A stretch of DNA of 64,000 nt, from positions 4,340,001 through 4,404,000 of the forward strand of contig NZ_AP027272.1 in the NCBI RefSeq assembly GCF_036322805.1, in the 5' to 3' direction. Numbering within the stretch: the first letter of the stretch is position 1; each line of letters begins with the position of its first letter. Below are positions 62,174-64,000 of the stretch, one piece after another. The notes below the pieces were generated by a model. That model saw only the letters and a program-made list of their open reading frames with translations. It was not told the origin of the DNA and made no database searches. This stretch comes from Planctobacterium marinum. Its GTDB lineage: Bacteria > Pseudomonadota > Gammaproteobacteria > Enterobacterales > Alteromonadaceae. A program made the translations under genes and the position numbers.

Positions 62174-64000
62174 CTATTTCAACGTCAACTCCACTACATC
62201 CTTACGAGCGGCGATACGCATGGTGAGCAGGATGCTTTCGCGGTTGATATCGGTAATGGCATCAACCGTATCTGGCAGGTCAGCCAAGATGTTAAAACTG
62301 GCATCGTCGAGATCATAAGACCACAACTGAAAGTCGCGATTAATACCATAAATTACATTTTCAAAAATAACTGCGTGCAAATTGCTGCCTTGCTCTACCA
62401 ATGCAGGAATGAGTTTGTCCTCTGCAGGTCCCGGCTGCCAGTAACGCTCCATGTGATCCTTATAGATCAATAAGCCTGACGCACTTTTCTGGGCCCAGCC
62501 GACCTGTTTGTTATTGATCACTCGCATACCAGCCTCTGCCAGATTGAGTTCCACAAAACGCTTTACGCCATTGACCCATGCCATAGCCAATGCCGTTTGT
62601 GCCTGTTTATCCCAGTGAAATAAGTTAGAGATGGGCGAAGTGAAACTAAAACTTGAAGATTGCCCGGTCAGAGAAAACTGGATGAGTTCATAAGCTGCAC
62701 TTACCAATATACTTTGTCCATCGCCACTCCATTCAAAGCCACTAATAAAGGTGTCCAGTGGGAATTTGCTCAGTTGTCTGAGGGTATCACCCGTAGCTAA
62801 CCAAATTTGTGAAGTGCCGGAACGATTTGAAATAAAAGCGATACTATCGCCCCCCGGCTGGAATACGGCAAGATCTTCCCCATGGGTGGAACGGTAAAGA
62901 GCAGTATATGCCGGGGTTGAGCCACCATTTTTGCGGCTTTCAGTGGCAAACTGCAACCTTGGCATAGAGACAATATCACTGTCGTAATAACCTTTAATGG
63001 CAAGTAAGCGCTTACCGTCGGGATGAAAAACAGGGGTCCCCATGGCTTGGTCCAATGGCACGCTAACTCGGTTAATTTCACCGTCGAAAGTCAGGGTAAA
63101 AAGCTGTCGACCAGTACTAAACACCATCAACTCGCCTGATGGTGCAAGGCGAGGATACAGAGGACGAAAGCTGGCGATTTCCTGCGGATATTTAATGGCT
63201 TGGCGCGAAAGGTGTTGTCCATCTGAACTCAGAGTTTCGATGTAAAATTTGTCGTCCTGCAACTTGCTGGTTAAGGCAATTAATTGTTTTTCTGTGGAAT
63301 AATCAAAGGCAATAACATCGCCAGACTCGGGGGCATAGAGAATGGAACTTTTGTTGTTACTGATGGAATAGCTTATCAACTGCCAGCGTCCACTCTGTTT
63401 TTGCATTAAAGCTATTTCGTCGTTATTCAGCCAGGTGGCACTGCGAATTTCAGTATTGTTGCATTCCAGCAACGTTTCGGGTGATTGCGGCGCGTTAAGT
63501 GCCGCTGCAAAATCAATACTTTGCAGCTGAAAACAACTCTTTTGGGTGACAGGTTTTCTGCAATCCTCCTCTTTAACAAAAGCCAGAGTTTTTCCATCGG
63601 CAGAGAACGCGGGGCGGCCGTAAAAGCTAAAATTGTCGGTCAGCTGGAATTCTTGTTGGGTTTCGGTATTTTTTGCCCAGAGTGAGTTTACACAAAGAAT
63701 CTCCGGATAGCGTTTAAACACAATGTATTTACCATCAGGTGAATAGGTGCTTGCCAGTTCGCGGTTATCAGTAGTGGTCAAAGGACGGATATCAGCTACT
63801 TCGAAATTAAATTGCTGTGTGCTTTGCTGCCAAAAGTTGACCGAGACGATAACCAATATCAGCACTAACAAGCCTAAAGCTAACTTCCTGGTTGAGGAAC
63901 TTGAGGGTTTGGCAATAACAGAGTTTTCAGCAGGCTCAACATCGTCGTTAACTTCATCAGGTTCTGTTGAGTGCGCTTGTTCAGCAACATGCAAAGCCTT
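62174..64000 (-). CDS. Membrane-anchored TolB-like beta-propeller protein, probably a CadC-type regulator (5' end off the right edge)
   Basis: The frame is open through base 64000, so the N-terminus is missing; 608 codons are visible. An acidic linker (EPDEVNDDVEPAENS) precedes one membrane helix (LALGLLVLILVIVSVNFW), then about 540 periplasmic residues with WD40-like PD40 blades (YSPDGKYIVFKRYP, FSADGKTLAFVKEED, FHPDGKRLLAIKG, FQPGGDSIAFISNRSGTSQIW). A cytoplasmic segment, one helix and a PD40 propeller is the plan of CadC-like winged-helix membrane regulators common in Alteromonadales. The DNA-binding domain would lie beyond this window, so this part is inference. Confidence 0.72.
   Translation of the reverse strand, partial: KALHVAEQAHSTEPDEVNDDVEPAENSVIAKPSSSSTRKLALGLLVLILVIVSVNFWQQSTQQFNFEVADIRPLTTTDNRELASTYSPDGKYIVFKRYPEILCVNSLWAKNTETQQEFQLTDNFSFYGRPAFSADGKTLAFVKEEDCRKPVTQKSCFQLQSIDFAAALNAPQSPETLLECNNTEIRSATWLNNDEIALMQKQSGRWQLISYSISNNKSSILYAPESGDVIAFDYSTEKQLIALTSKLQDDKFYIETLSSDGQHLSRQAIKYPQEIASFRPLYPRLAPSGELMVFSTGRQLFTLTFDGEINRVSVPLDQAMGTPVFHPDGKRLLAIKGYYDSDIVSMPRLQFATESRKNGGSTPAYTALYRSTHGEDLAVFQPGGDSIAFISNRSGTSQIWLATGDTLRQLSKFPLDTFISGFEWSGDGQSILVSAAYELIQFSLTGQSSSFSFTSPISNLFHWDKQAQTALAMAWVNGVKRFVELNLAEAGMRVINNKQVGWAQKSASGLLIYKDHMERYWQPGPAEDKLIPALVEQGSNLHAVIFENVIYGINRDFQLWSYDLDDASFNILADLPDTVDAITDINRESILLTMRIAARKDVVELTLK

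Overview
The window looks like chromosome of a marine gammaproteobacterium of the order Alteromonadales, most likely Alteromonadaceae (Glaciecola/Paraglaciecola/Aliiglaciecola-like). This rests on gene content and moderate GC (groESL with a sigma-32 promoter, aroQ-accB-accC, dsbD-cutA, hutCUH/hutI, a TonB-receptor-based sugar locus). The genus is a guess. No rRNA, tRNA, CRISPR array or prophage was seen.

Region by region. 1-1204: 5' part of an exported LruC/DUF4114 protein. 1.4-20 kb: a Wzx/Wzy-type exopolysaccharide (EPS) locus with glycosyltransferases, a WecG-type enzyme fused to a dead phosphoglycosyl-transferase domain, an active phosphoglycosyl transferase, Wza-like export lipoprotein, kinase-less chain-length protein, polymerase, pyruvyl transferase, VanZ-like protein, flippase, and an NtrC-type sigma-54 activator at its edge. 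An IS3-family element (5018-6321) sits inside it. 20.4-25.7 kb: histidine utilisation, hutCUH divergent from a frameshifted hutI. 25.7-30.8 kb: hybrid histidine kinase, receiver protein, diguanylate cyclase and a periplasmic binding-like protein. 30.9-32.4 kb: ArsR/SRPBCC/DUF4287 operon. 32.5-39.1 kb: trehalose uptake and hydrolysis (TonB receptor, trehalase, LacI regulator, MFS permease) with four matching palindromic operators. 39.2-51.3 kb: two large exported FG-GAP proteins, an aspartyl-protease lipoprotein, small genes, accCB-aroQ and upp. 51.5-64 kb: dsbD, cutA, fxsA, groESL and assorted metabolic, regulatory and membrane genes, ending in a truncated membrane beta-propeller gene.

The strongest new signals are in the EPS locus. 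First, four promoter-like sequences with GG-N10-GC spacing lie 35-60 bp upstream of its transcription units. Each has a TTCGCA/TTGCAA-type dyad further upstream, so the neighbouring sigma-54 activator plausibly drives the whole locus. Second, two non-coding stretches (4721-5017 and 14011-14604) are arrays of hairpins whose loops carry GGA/GGGA, always on the + strand. One loop matches the full CsrA SELEX consensus. They could be CsrA-sequestering RNAs or a family of structured repeats. The IS3 element has inserted into the loop of the last hairpin of the first array.
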